64,000 bases of DNA from Aureococcus anophagefferens (GCF_000186865.1 NW_008705561.1:2681619-2745618); one strand, 5' to 3'; positions 47,192 through 56,570 are shown, counted from the stretch's first letter. The notes: generated by a model not told the origin, from the sequence alone. Numbers and translations: made by a program.

Positions 47192-47959
47192 ATGTGCAGC
47201 ATGGAGCCCAGCATGGTCCCCGTCCACGGCGACGAGGCCGCCTTTCTCGATCAAATGAACGAATGGTTCGCCTCGGGCGCGCCTGGTGGCTTGAGCGCGG
47301 TATGTGTGTTTCACTTCCTGAACCCGGGCTGTGCGTACCTCAGAAAAGAGGACCTAGCCGCGGACATGTGGGACGAGTGTACTCAAAAGACACGCCTGAA
47401 CCACGCCGTGTTTATGGGTTGGTGCTCTGCGATCAAGTGGCTCATACAACACGACGCCGATGTGAACACACACACATTACCCCACCCAAAAAAAACACCA
47501 CTGCACAGGGCCGCGCAATATGGCCAATGCGCCGCTGCGGCAACACTGCTCTATGCGGGTGCTCGAATAGAGGCGCGCGACGAAACGCCATGGCAGAGAA
47601 CCCCACTGCTCACCGCTGCTTTCTTCGACCGCTGCCGCATGTGTAAGCTCCTCCTCAGTCGGGGCGCTCGGCTCGACGCGGTCGATGCGGACGGTAGAGA
47701 TGCCGTGGGCGTCGCGGAAGTTTATGATGCCGATGACGCGTACGTTCTCCTCGCCGCCGTGCGCGCGGCCGGGGGCTGGGCTGCCCACCTGGCCCAGCCG
47801 CGCGCCGCGCTCCTCGCGTTCCGACGGAATCTGCCGATGCTCCGCCGCCGCGGTCTGTCGAGCGTGCGCGCGCACGAGCGCCTCTTCGTCGAGGTGCCTG
47901 AAGACGTGTTCACGCACGTGCTTGCGTTCTGGCGCAGCGACCGCGACTCCGACTACTAA
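47192..47959 (+). CDS. Ankyrin-repeat protein
   Basis: A 255-residue protein starting MCSMEPSMVPVHG; a second Met three codons on is also possible. Ankyrin repeats: RLNHAVFMGWCSAIKWLIQH with DADVNTH, then TPLHRAAQYGQCAAAATLLY, then TPLLTAAFFDRCRMCKLLLS with GARLDAVDADGRDAV. The C-terminal 90 residues are Arg/Ala/Leu rich and end FWRSDRDSDY. Probably a protein-interaction adaptor. The first two thirds are less GC-biased than surrounding genes (see also the 7.2-8.3 kb gene). A variant LPHPKKTPLHR start of repeat 2 has a lysine-rich AAAAAAAA run in DNA at about 47494. Confidence 0.8.
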   Translation: MCSMEPSMVPVHGDEAAFLDQMNEWFASGAPGGLSAVCVFHFLNPGCAYLRKEDLAADMWDECTQKTRLNHAVFMGWCSAIKWLIQHDADVNTHTLPHPKKTPLHRAAQYGQCAAAATLLYAGARIEARDETPWQRTPLLTAAFFDRCRMCKLLLSRGARLDAVDADGRDAVGVAEVYDADDAYVLLAAVRAAGGWAAHLAQPRAALLAFRRNLPMLRRRGLSSVRAHERLFVEVPEDVFTHVLAFWRSDRDSDY

Positions 47960-48079
47960 GAGGATCCTGTGAGAACCTCGATCGATATCAACTCGTACTG
48001 CTCGTTGAACTGCATCTTGCCTCGCAATTGCAAGTCCAGGTGCGAAGCATGGGCTGCTTCTAGCTAATCACACACAGCA

Positions 48080-49147
48080 ATGCGGCTGCTGCTCGCGGCG
48101 CTCGTCGCGACGCGCGCCGCGCCGCGGCGCGCGCAGGTCACGCTGGAGATGATGGTCCACTTCGCGAGCCGCGGCTGGATGAAGGTCCCCGGGCTGGCAC
48201 CCGAGCTCGCCGACGTCGCCGTCGAAGGCGCGCTGGACCGGGCCTTCGCGTCGACGCTCCGCGACTACGCGAACTACAGCCTCTTCTACCTCCGCGACAA
48301 GCACCACATCGCCGTCGAGTCCCACGACCACTTCGAGGCCTGCGGCGCGCTGAGCTTCTCGGACCTCGACGCGGCTGGCGGCGCGTACCGGTTCCTCGAC
48401 CGGCTCCAGTGCTCCGTGCGCGTCGAGCGGGCCCTGGACCCGCGGAGCGCCCTGAGCCTGCCGTACTTCCAGGGCCTGAACGCGCACCGCCGCGAGCCGC
48501 GGCTCGCGGCGGTCGTCGAGGACGCGGCCCTCGGCGCGTTCGCGGCGTCGCTGCTGCAGTCGCCGCGCGTGCGGCTCTACCAGAGCGCGCTCTTCGTCAA
48601 GGATCCGGCCCACTTCAACAACGCCACGGGCTGGCACCGCGACCTCCAGTTCTGCCCCGTCGACGTCGCCGGCGGCGGCCTCGTCACGTTCTGGTGCCCC
48701 TACGGCCGGGCCCTCGAGGGCGGCGACGCGACGCTCGTCTTCGCGACGGGCAGCCACCGCGACGTGGGCTTCGAGCGCTGGTACGGCGACGCGCCGGAGG
48801 CCGTCGACGGCGTCCTCGCGCGGCGCTACCCGCTGGAGCGCGTCGCGGCGCTCGCCGTCGGCGACTGCACGGCGCACCACGGCTGGACCTGGACCCGCGC
48901 GCCGCCGCAGCGGCCGGACGGCAAAGCGCGGCGCGCCTTCGCCGTCTCCTACGTGACGGCCGAGGCGACGCCGCTGCCGGACCTCGCCGCGGCGGGCGCG
49001 CGGCGGGGCCGGCCCGCGTTCAACCCGGAGGACGAGCTCTCCTACGAGGCCTGGCTCCCGGACCTGCGCGAGGGCGCGGAGATCGACCACCCGCTCCTCC
49101 CCGTCGTCTTCGGGCCCGACGCGCCGCCGCGGAGGCCCGAGCTGTAA
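48080..49147 (+). CDS. PhyH-like Fe(II)/2-oxoglutarate dioxygenase
   Basis: A 355-residue protein. The N-terminus MRLLLAALVATRAAPRRAQ is a short signal or targeting peptide. The jelly-roll iron site is visible: the HxD pair in GWHRDLQFCPVD, the distal His in DCTAHHGWTWTRAP, and a basic 2-oxoglutarate contact in ARRAFAVSYVTAEA. The ATLVFATGSHRDVGFERW segment between them is typical of phytanoyl-CoA dioxygenase (PhyH) proteins. Substrate unknown; family members hydroxylate lipids, metabolites or halogenate small molecules. The start is the Met that opens the targeting peptide. The gene lies 45 bp upstream of the C45-like hydrolase gene on the same strand. Confidence 0.85.
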   Translation: MRLLLAALVATRAAPRRAQVTLEMMVHFASRGWMKVPGLAPELADVAVEGALDRAFASTLRDYANYSLFYLRDKHHIAVESHDHFEACGALSFSDLDAAGGAYRFLDRLQCSVRVERALDPRSALSLPYFQGLNAHRREPRLAAVVEDAALGAFAASLLQSPRVRLYQSALFVKDPAHFNNATGWHRDLQFCPVDVAGGGLVTFWCPYGRALEGGDATLVFATGSHRDVGFERWYGDAPEAVDGVLARRYPLERVAALAVGDCTAHHGWTWTRAPPQRPDGKARRAFAVSYVTAEATPLPDLAAAGARRGRPAFNPEDELSYEAWLPDLREGAEIDHPLLPVVFGPDAPPRRPEL

Positions 49148-49192
49148 ACACTTGAGGTCGACGTTGCACCAGAAACGCCTTCCCGGTCGCCG

Positions 49193-51122
49193 ATGATCAT
49201 GATGCGGCCGTGGGCTGCCCTGACGCTCCTCCTGCTCGGCTGCGCTTCTGCCGGCACGGTGTCCGGCACGGTGCGTTGGCGCCGGAGCCTCGGCGCCGGC
49301 GAGGAGGTCGCCGCGGCGCTCGTGCCCCTCGCGACGCGCACGGACGGCTCGCCGCTGCCGCTGGAGAAGCTGCGCGTCCAGGGCGCCTTCCTCTCCTACG
49401 GCGACGTGTCGCCCGCGGCGCACGACGTCGCGGCGACGCCCGCGGAAGACGACGGGGCCTACGCGTATCGGTTTGACGACGTGTCCGGCGCGTTCGCCGT
49501 CGTCGCCTTCGTGCGCCGCAAGGGCGCCGCGTGGATCGACTTCTCGCTGCCCCAGATGGGCTTCCACACGGGCGACGCCGAGTGCAACGAGCACAGCCAC
49601 ACGCAGCGTCCTGTGGCGGTGACGATTCTCGAGAGATTTTGACCGGGAAAACGATGAAAAATCGTCACCGTCACGCTTGGTAGGCCACACGGCGGTCTGC
49701 GCGCGGTCGCTCGTCGTCGGCGACGGCGCCCGCCTCGACGACGTCGACGTCGAGATCCGCCCGCTCGCGGCGATGCCCGCGCCGGCGCGCGTCGCCGCGC
49801 CCGGCAACGGCACGGGCTTCGGCGTCCTGCGCGTCCTCGACGGGGGCTACCACACGCTCGAGACCGCGGGCACGCCCTGGCAGCGCGGCTGGGCCCACGG
49901 CTACCTCCTCGCGGCGCAGATCTTGGACTTCTTCGAGTTCTTCGTTCTGGAGGACCGCGTCCGGGGCGCGCCCGCGGCGATCAAATCCCGCTATCCCGCC
50001 ATCCGCGACGCCCTCGAGCGGCGCATCGCGCTGTCGCCGACGGCCGAGCGGAAGGTCCGGGGCATGCTCGCGGGCATGGCGGCGTCGGGCGCGAATCTGA
50101 GCACGTCCGTCGGTAATTTCGGCTACGGGGACCTGCTCGCCATCAACAACTACAACGACTTCTCGCGCATCCTCGAGCTCGACGGCCGGCCGGCGCGCCA
50201 CGAGCGCGAGGACAGCTGCACGCAGTTCGTCTTCTTCGGGGACCTCACGGGCGGCGAGGGCACGATCGCGGGCCGCAACATGGATGGCGAGAACGACGTG
50301 CGCAAGGTCACGGTGCGGTCCCTCGTGCTCTTCGCCGACGCGGGCGCGAAGAAGGTCGTGCACGCCATGTGGCCGGGCTTCGTCGGCGCGTCGTCGGCCT
50401 TCAACGAGGACGGCACGTACCTCATGGAGAACGCGGGCTGCTCGCCGGCGCTCGAGCCGCTGGCCGCCGGCGCGACGGTCCCCTCGGAGCGCGACATGAT
50501 CCTCGGGCTCTTGCAGGAGCCCGAGGCGGGCCTGGGCCTCCCGCGGCTGCCGACGCCCGGGGCCGCGCTCGCGGCCGTCGAAGAGCGGTGGGCCTCGAAC
50601 GCGACCGGGGGTGCGTGCATCAGCGGCTGCATCCTGGTTTTCGCGCGGCCGTCCCTCGACCTCCCCGGCGACGCGGGCTGGATCATCGAGGGCGACCTCC
50701 GGGGCCACGCGGTCCGCGGCCCCGCGCAGCCCAACGTCGAGCCGTTCCAGCGAGAGGGCGTCATGGCCTCGAACCACTACTGGCGATACAACACGGACCC
50801 CCTGGACGTGCGGAACAACGGCTCCGCGCGCTGCAACGGCCAGGCGGCGACCTTCTCGTCGCTCTGGCGCTATGAGGCGGGCAAGAACCGCGTCGAGGCG
50901 CTCCTCCGCGACGCGGCCGCGGCGCGCGCGACGCCCGTCGACGAGGCAAAGATGCAGACGCTCTTGCGCACCGTGTCCCACGGCACGACGGAGCACAGCA
51001 TCATCTTCCACCCCGACGACATGCGCTTCTCCATCTCCAAGGCCGCGCTCGACGCGCCCGCCAACGACGCGCCGGACCGGACCTGGACGACCTTCGCGTT
51101 CACGGACATGTTCTCTTCGTGA
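49193..51122 (+). CDS. C45/phospholipase B-like N-terminal-nucleophile hydrolase with one short introner
   Basis: Exons 49193-49595 and 49684-51122 give 613 residues; the 88-bp phase-1 GC-AG intron is a family C introner, and splicing reads ...CNEHSHTAVCARSL. The signal peptide is RPWAALTLLLLGCASAGT. An N-terminal ~150-residue beta-rich domain (VSGTVRWRRSLGAGEEVAAA) precedes a hydrolase with GTPWQRGWAHGYLLA, DSCTQFVFFGDLTGGEG and TIAGRNMDGEN. The Cys in DSCTQ is the likely catalytic nucleophile, exposed by self-cleavage, as in acyl-CoA:6-APA acyltransferase (C45) and choloylglycine-type enzymes. SNHYWRYNTDPLDVRNNG is the later conserved block. Probably lysosomal, vacuolar or secreted; the amide or ester substrate is unknown. 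Confidence 0.82.
49604..49683 (+). mobile_element. Introner element, family C (copy 2)
   Basis: 80 bp with a perfect duplication GCCACACG at 49596-49603 and 49684-49691. Ends are CAGCGTCCTGTGG and CACGCTTGGTAG, sharing the inner inverted core CGGTGACGATT / AATCGTCACCG. Same orientation relative to the host gene as the other family C copy. Confidence 0.9.
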
Positions 51123-51136
51123 TGGGCTTTAAGACC

Positions 51137-51874
51137 TTACTTCTCCGCCGGCTTCTCCGGGCATAGCACCCGTACGTGCGCTTTGAGCGCCGCGATGGCC
51201 GTCCGGCGCGCGGTCTCCTGCTTGGCCTTGCTGGCCTTGAGCGCGTTGTGGCCCGCGCCGTCGATCGCGACGACGGTCGAGGTCGCGCGGCAGGGCGCGT
51301 CCGCGAGGATGGCGTCCAGGGCCGCGGCGCCCGTCGGCGCGGCGGCGTCGCGCCACTTGTTCGTGCGGTTGAGGAACGGGTCGTTGGCGCCGCTGAGGAA
51401 GAGGACCTTCGCTTCCGCCGGGAGCGCGCGCGCGGCCGCGGCGCGGTCCGTCGTCGGCTTCGGCGGCGAGTCGCCGTAGAGCGGGTAGCTCTCGAGGATC
51501 GCGCCGTCGAGGACGACGTTCGCCGGCAGGTCGCGCGCCGCGGCGTGCTTGACGAGGAGCGCCGCGACGACGCGGCAGCCGAAGGAGTGGCCGACGAGCA
51601 CGACGGGCGCGTCCGGCGCGTCCGCCGCCGCGCGCGACGCCGCGGCCTCGACGAGCGCGACGTTCGCGCCCATCTGCGACGGGAAGTTGCCGGCCCACTT
51701 GCCGCCGGCGATGGTGCAGGTGCGGCCCAGCGTGCCGAGCGCCGCGGAGAGGAGCGCGCAATCGCCGCCGCTGGCGCCTGGAGCCACGACGAAGGTCGGG
51801 CGCACGCGGGCCTGCTTCTTTGCATCATCAGGGCCGGCGTCGTCCGTCGGCTTGCGCTTGAGGAACTTGTCCAT
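51137..51874 (-). CDS. TEX30/KANL3-like alpha/beta-hydrolase
   Basis: A 245-residue protein. The core begins TFVVAPGASGGDCALL, the oxyanion loop style of the TEX30/KANL3 group. The nucleophile elbow is VLVGHSFGCRVVAALL, the acid is in FLSGANDPFLNRTNKW and the catalytic His is in AIDGAGHNALKAS, so the Ser-Asp-His triad is intact. Close relatives are poorly characterised hydrolases. The N-terminal MDKFLKRKPTDD is a short basic tag resembling a peptide that binds a partner (compare PIP-like boxes), but that is only a guess. The gene is convergent with the C45 gene, with only 14 bp between stops. Confidence 0.82.
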   Translation of the reverse strand: MDKFLKRKPTDDAGPDDAKKQARVRPTFVVAPGASGGDCALLSAALGTLGRTCTIAGGKWAGNFPSQMGANVALVEAAASRAAADAPDAPVVLVGHSFGCRVVAALLVKHAAARDLPANVVLDGAILESYPLYGDSPPKPTTDRAAAARALPAEAKVLFLSGANDPFLNRTNKWRDAAAPTGAAALDAILADAPCRATSTVVAIDGAGHNALKASKAKQETARRTAIAALKAHVRVLCPEKPAEK

Positions 51875-52333
51875 CGGTCTTAGATGACGCAGGTATCAAA
51901 GCGCAGACTGGCGGGTTTTGGACTCGGCCATACTCTGCCAAAAAGACTGATGCGCTTGCATAATAATTATTGCAGGCGTCGTCCCGGCCTGTCGCACGTG
52001 AGTGTCGGGGCGGGCAGCCGCACCAGCAAACATCATGTCGTCGCTGGGCGCTGCCCCGGTGGCGGGCGAAGCTCGAGAGCGTGGCCGGGGCCTACCCGTG
52101 GCTGGAGCTGCTGGTGGTGTGCGGGGAGGGGTTCTGCGCGCGCCTCCAGGGGTGTGAGTTAAAGACCGCAACCTCCACGGGATCACGTGAAAAGAATTAC
52201 GAAATAACGATTTAACTAAAAGCGGAAGTATCCATGATTATTGGAAGTACCAGGTCCTCGCATCGAGACGAGGTTCATGACATTGTGTAGTAGCGCACCG
52301 CAAGCTCCGCACCTCGGTGACGGTTGAAAGGTA
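51875..52333. promoter_or_regulatory. Divergent intergenic spacer, no clear gene
   Basis: 459 bp between the TEX30-like gene and the RelA/SpoT-like gene. GC content drops at about 51940-51980 and 52190-52330. A stretch at 52050-52153 reads RAKLESVAGAYPWLELLVVC on the plus strand and is followed by a good donor (GTGAGTTAAAG), so it could be an unplaced 5' exon. I could not connect it to a neighbour in frame. Confidence 0.35.
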
Positions 52334-53923
52334 ATGACTTCCGAGGTAAAGCAGAGCGCGACTTCGGCCCAGGAAATGGAGTCGATGCTGGGCAACTACT
52401 TGAGCGTGGCGAGAGAAGCGGCAGCGCAAGAGGCCGTGGCGTCTCTCCAAGCGGAGGTCAAGCGGGCTGCGGCGGAGAACCGAGCGGAGGTCGAGCGGGT
52501 TGCGGCGGAGAACCGAGCGCTCAAGGCGAAGCTCTCCGCCGTCGAGGCGCGATCCGAACTCGCGAGCCCGCGGAAGCCGTCAGGCGCGGGACCCGAGGAG
52601 AAGCACGCCGATGACGCGGAGGAGGCGCAGATGGTCAAGGTGCTCCGGGACTTCACGCCGCTGTGCAAGCTCGAGCCGGTGCAGCGGCTCGTCGCCGCTC
52701 CGGAGCTGAAGCGCACCGAGGGGTGGGTGCTGACGTCTCGTGCAAGTGCCGAGTCCGCCACCGCGCTTCGTCCGCTCGTCGCGGAGCTGGAAAACGTGAT
52801 CGGCGAGGCGATGGCAGTGCGCCTCGGGGAGGCGAAGATCTACTCGCGCTGCGTCGCGGTCGTCGAGGAGGGCAACCGAGACTTCCGCGCGGTCTACAAT
52901 TCGATGTGGACGACCATCGCCAATGCGGACGCCGAGGGCCTCGCCGCCTACTCCGCCGCCGTCGCGGAGCTCGCCCTCCCCGGCGCGGGCGCGAAGCAGC
53001 GTGCGGGGTGCGACGTCGTCGCGCTCTACGAGGACGCCGCGTGCGCGAAGCCCGGATACGACGCGCTCGTGAAAGACGTCGCCGCGCGCGTCCCCGCCGT
53101 CGAGCTCGAGCTGCCCGCGGGCCTGAAGTCGACCACGCGAATTGTCGAGAAGAGCCTCTTCCGCGTCGACGCGCCGCCCGGCACCGTCGACGGCGTCTTC
53201 GACGTCGTCCGGGGCATGCTCGTCGCCCCGTCGATGGGCGCCGTCGCCGCGGTGGTCAAAGCCTTCGGCTCGAACCCCCGCGTCGTCCTCACGCGCGTGA
53301 AGAACCGCTACGACGACGCCGCCGCGAGCGCCGGCGGCTGGCGCGACCTCATGCTCAACTTCTACCTCGCCGACGACGACGCGAAGCACGTGTGCGAGGT
53401 CCAGGTCGTGCACCGCCAGATGCTCGTCGCGCGCGAGGGCCTCTCGGGCCACAGCATCTACAATCGCGTGCGCAACGCCTCCGAGCTCTGCGAATACATG
53501 GTAAGCTGCATCGACCGCCTCGGATGGAAACCGGACGACGCGAGCCGCGCCGGCTTCTCGCGCAAGGACCAGATCATGCTCGGACTCGAGACGGATTTCT
53601 TTGAAGTTTGTTTCAATTTCGAGCTTGCGATGATTTGGTTTTTTAAAGCCTCGACCAAACCGCCTAGAATTTGGTACCACGCTTTTTTCAACTGTTTTTT
53701 TGTCATTTCGGCTATTACTTATGTGGCTGCTACAATCACTTATTGGACTTTGTTTTTTCTTTATAAATTTTGCCAATTCTGTGGAATGGCTGCCAATGCG
53801 TGTTACAACAAGAATAAGGTGGATGAAAATCAATGGAGATCCTATGATAATCGAGTCCACCACGCCGACAGCTCTGGAGTTGATCATGAAGCAAGGCTAA
53901 AGGAGGCATTCGGGGACATGTAG
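52334..53923 (+). CDS. Coiled-coil protein with RelA/SpoT-like domain and AT-rich membrane tail
   Basis: A 529-residue frame. Residues 1-90 are a coiled coil (QAEVKRAAAENRAEVERVAAEN). A following helical region ends at KSTTRIVEKSLFRV. Residues ~320-390 resemble the nucleotidyltransferase core of RelA/SpoT-like proteins: VVLTRVKNRYDDAAAS, GGWRDLMLNFYLADD and HVCEVQVVHRQMLV. Similar domains are widespread in protist genomes with unknown activity. The last ~110 residues (from ~53590) change sharply to AT-rich codons and encode two hydrophobic helices (AFFNCFFVISAITYVAATITY, TLFFLYKFCQFCGMAANACY). The 3' end may have a different origin. Start at the first Met after the divergent spacer. Confidence 0.7.
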   Translation: MTSEVKQSATSAQEMESMLGNYLSVAREAAAQEAVASLQAEVKRAAAENRAEVERVAAENRALKAKLSAVEARSELASPRKPSGAGPEEKHADDAEEAQMVKVLRDFTPLCKLEPVQRLVAAPELKRTEGWVLTSRASAESATALRPLVAELENVIGEAMAVRLGEAKIYSRCVAVVEEGNRDFRAVYNSMWTTIANADAEGLAAYSAAVAELALPGAGAKQRAGCDVVALYEDAACAKPGYDALVKDVAARVPAVELELPAGLKSTTRIVEKSLFRVDAPPGTVDGVFDVVRGMLVAPSMGAVAAVVKAFGSNPRVVLTRVKNRYDDAAASAGGWRDLMLNFYLADDDAKHVCEVQVVHRQMLVAREGLSGHSIYNRVRNASELCEYMVSCIDRLGWKPDDASRAGFSRKDQIMLGLETDFFEVCFNFELAMIWFFKASTKPPRIWYHAFFNCFFVISAITYVAATITYWTLFFLYKFCQFCGMAANACYNKNKVDENQWRSYDNRVHHADSSGVDHEARLKEAFGDM

Positions 53924-53924
53924 A

Positions 53925-54134
53925 CTGATCCTCGTCCTGAACGCGAACGACGACCTGATCTGCTCCTATAAGAATGTCGACGACCACATCTCGCTCTTCC
54001 GGCGCCACCCGACGGCGGTCCTCGCGCGGATGCCGCGATATAGCCACCGCGGCTTCTACGCGGGCTGGCCGTGGCGCGCGGAGCCCTGCGGCCACGCCGT
54101 CGGGCGCCCGCTTCCTCGCCGCGGCGGGCCCTAG
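53925..54134 (+). pseudogene. Remnant of an ABHD1/3-type alpha/beta-hydrolase C-terminus
   Basis: Directly after the preceding stop, an open stretch reads LILVLNANDDLICSYKNVDD, later YSHRGFYAGWPWRAEPCGHAV and a stop at 54132. The Asn-Ala-x-Asp-Asp block and the HxGFYxGWPW block match the acid and histidine regions of the YheT/ABHD1-ABHD3 hydrolases. There is no start or N-terminal half nearby. One frame over, the next bases read SGARFLAAAGP, which fits the family C-terminus, suggesting a frameshift. A gene remnant is the best explanation; a missing upstream exon is the alternative. Confidence 0.4.
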
Positions 54135-54321
54135 GTGCGGCGACGTTAGGACGCCTGGGAGTCGAGGGACGAGTCCCGCCGCGGCCGGAGCGCCGTGAGC
54201 GCGCCGAAGCGGGCCTGGAGGTCAGCCTCGGGCGTGCAAGCACCGTCAAGCACCCTTCAAACAACCTCGCGCAGTTGGATGTTGGTGCCGGTGATCAAAT
54301 GATGGGGCAGCACGAAGAGAG
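54135..54321. other. Intergenic remnant, possible minus-strand coding tail
   Basis: On the minus strand, 54239 to 54147 read EADLQARFGALTALRPRRDS and then SLDSQAS with a TAA stop, which looks protein-like. It has no start or upstream exon in the window, so it is either another gene remnant or chance. Confidence 0.25.
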
Positions 54322-56507
54322 ATGATGCGCAGGGCTGCCGCGTTCGCCCTGCTCCGGCTCGCGCTGGGCCGCGTCGTCGTCCTCGACGGGCGGTCGACGC
54401 CCGGTGCGAGCGGCGGCGCCGCGTGCGACGAGGCGGCGCCGTGCCTGCCGGTGCCCTGCGCGGCGACCGCGGTGGCGTCTGGCGCGGACGTGTCGGCGCT
54501 CGTCGAGGCCGCGGTCAAGGCCGAGGTCGCGGGCCTGCGGGAGGCGCTCCTGCGCGACGTCGAGGACCGCGTGGCGCCCCTGGGCGCGGCGCTCGCGGAG
54601 GCGCGCGCGGAGTACGCCGCCGCCGAGCGCGTCGTCTCCGCCGTCGCGGCGGCGGCCGGCGGCGGCGGCGTCGCGCCCAACACCGTCAACAACGACTGGC
54701 GCGGCGAGGTCGCGGCCGTCGAGATCCGGCTCCGGGTCGAGGTCGAGCGCGCCGAGGCTCGACTCCGCGAGTCGCTCAAAAGCAGCGGCGGCGGCGGCGG
54801 CGGCGCGGACGACGCCGACGGCGCCTGGCGCGGCGAGGTCGCGGCCGTCGAGGCGCGGCTCGCGGCCGAGGCGGAGCGGTCCGAGGCGCGGTGGCGCGAG
54901 TCGCACGCGGGCCTCGGCTCGAGGCGGCGGCCGCCGCCGCGGAAACGAGACTTTTGGAGGCCATCGCCGCGGCGGACGCGACCGCCGCCGCGCGCGTCGC
55001 GGGCCTCGAGCGCGACGCGGCCGAGGCCGGCGTGCGCCTCGCGGCGGCCGCGGCGACGGCCGGCGCCGCGGCGGCGAAACTCGACGGGCTAGTCGCTACA
55101 ACAGAAGCCCTCGGCGCGCGCGCGGACGCGGTCGACGCGAGGCTCGCCGACGGCGACCAGCGAGCCGACGCGCTCCGCGACGTCGCCGACGCGACGCTCA
55201 CGGTCGTCGACGGCGTCGCGGGCGACGTGCGCGACGCCGTCGCGGCGACCGTGGCCGTCGACGTCGCGCACAACGCGACGCGGCGCGACGTCGCGGCCCT
55301 CGCGGCGCGCGCGGACGGCGCCGCGGCCGCCTTAGCCGCCGCCGAGGCGAAGCGGGACGAGGCGCGGCGCAACGACGCGCTGGCGGCCGCGGCGCGCGAC
55401 GAGGCGCGCGACGGCGCCGCCGCGGCGGCGCGCGACCAAGCGGCCGAGGCCGCCGACGCCGCCGCGGCGCGCCTCGCGGCCGTCGAGGCGGAATCCGCGG
55501 CCGCGCGCGCCGCGGTCGCCGCGCTCGAGGCGTCCGTCGCCGACGGCGACCGCTCCGCGGCGCGCCTCATCGACGGCGTCGCGGCGGCGGCCGAGGCGAC
55601 GGCCGCGGACGCCGCCGCGGCCCTCGCGCGCGTTTCGACCCTGGAGCTCGGCGTCGCGCGGAACCTGTCCGACGTCGTGGCGCTCGTGGACCTCGTCGCC
55701 GCGGACCTCGCCGACAACGCGTCGCGCGCCGTCGCCGCGCTCGGCGCGGCCGTCGCCGAGGCCGCCGCGGCCGCCGAGCGCCGCGGCGCCGCGGCCCGGG
55801 CCGACGTCGCGGCCGCGGCGAACGCGAACGCGCGCGCGGCCGTCGCGCTCGCCGTCGCCGCGGAGCGGCGCGCCGCCGGCGCGGCCGCGGCCGCGGCCGA
55901 GGGCGCCCTCGCGCTCGAGGCGTCCTTCGCGACGAGTTTAGGAGACGTCGTCGACCTCGTGGATCTCGTCGCCGAGAAATTCGCCCAGAACCTCTCGGCC
56001 ATCGAGGCCGACCTGCACCGCAACGCGACGTTGTCCGCGACGCTGTCCTTCGAAGCGGACGCCGCGGGGCTCCGCGCGGACGTCGCCGAGGCGACGGGCG
56101 CGCTCGCGGCCGCGGCGGCGAATTTCACGCGCGTCGACGCGCGCGTCGCCCACGCCGAGGCGGGCGCGGCGCTCCTCGAGGGCGCCCTCGGGGACCTCGC
56201 GTCGGCCATCGAGGCCGAGGTCGCGACGCGGCGCGAGAACCTCGCGGAGCTGCGGGACGCGGACGCGGCCGCGAACGCGACGGCGGCGCGGCTCGCGGAC
56301 GGCCTCTCCGCGGCGTCCGGCGAGGCCCGCGCCGCCGCCGCGCGCCACGAGTCCGCCCTCGAGCGCCTCCTCGCGGCGGTCGTCGCGCCGCCGCGCCGGG
56401 GCGACGCCGCGCCGCCGCCGGAGCCGCCCGCGCCCAAGCCCGCGCCGACGCCGCGGCTGCCCCCGTGGGGCAGCCAGTCCATCATCCTCGACACGGGTAA
56501 AAGTTAA
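54322..56507 (+). CDS. Secreted or membrane-anchored Ala-rich coiled-coil protein (apparent frameshift)
   Basis: The start MMRRAAAFALLRLALGRVVV looks like a signal peptide. Coding runs in frame to about 54910 (ARWRESHAGLG) and then resumes one frame over (RLEAAAAAAETRLLEAIAAA) to the TAA at 56505-56507. A one-base assembly or real frameshift between about 54905 and 54925 best explains this, because the repeat pattern continues. About 700 residues in total. The whole protein is built from Ala-rich helices of ~30-40 residues (VEARLAAEAERSEARW, RVSTLELGVARNLSDVVALV) with repeated DVVDLVDLVA motifs. It has several N-glycosylation sites and a Pro-rich end. Function unknown; a rod-like surface or matrix protein is plausible. 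Confidence 0.6.
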
Positions 56508-56562
56508 AGCGACGCGCCAAAGCTAGCAGCCACCATCCTCGACACGGGTAAGAGTTAAAGCG
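56484..56562. repeat. 28-bp direct repeat spanning the stop codon
   Basis: ATCCTCGACACGGGTAAAAG followed by TTAAAGCG at 56484-56511 is repeated at 56535-56562 with one A/G difference. The copies are 51 bp apart. Both contain GGTAA(A/G)AGTT, which resembles a splice donor, and an AGCTAGCAGCC acceptor-like site lies between them. Confidence 0.85.
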
Positions 56563-56570
56563 GCCCCTGC

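Noticed and set aside
51970..52215. An 81-residue plus-strand ORF in the 459-bp spacer
   Set aside because: Only its middle (LESVAGAYPWLELLVVC) looks protein-like and no start, homologue or in-frame splice partner was found, so it is noted with the spacer and not called as a gene.
54776..56494. A 572-residue minus-strand Ser/Ala-rich frame opposite the coiled-coil gene
   Set aside because: It is the complement of Ala-rich helices and has no signal or motif. The plus-strand frame has a signal peptide and heptad pattern.
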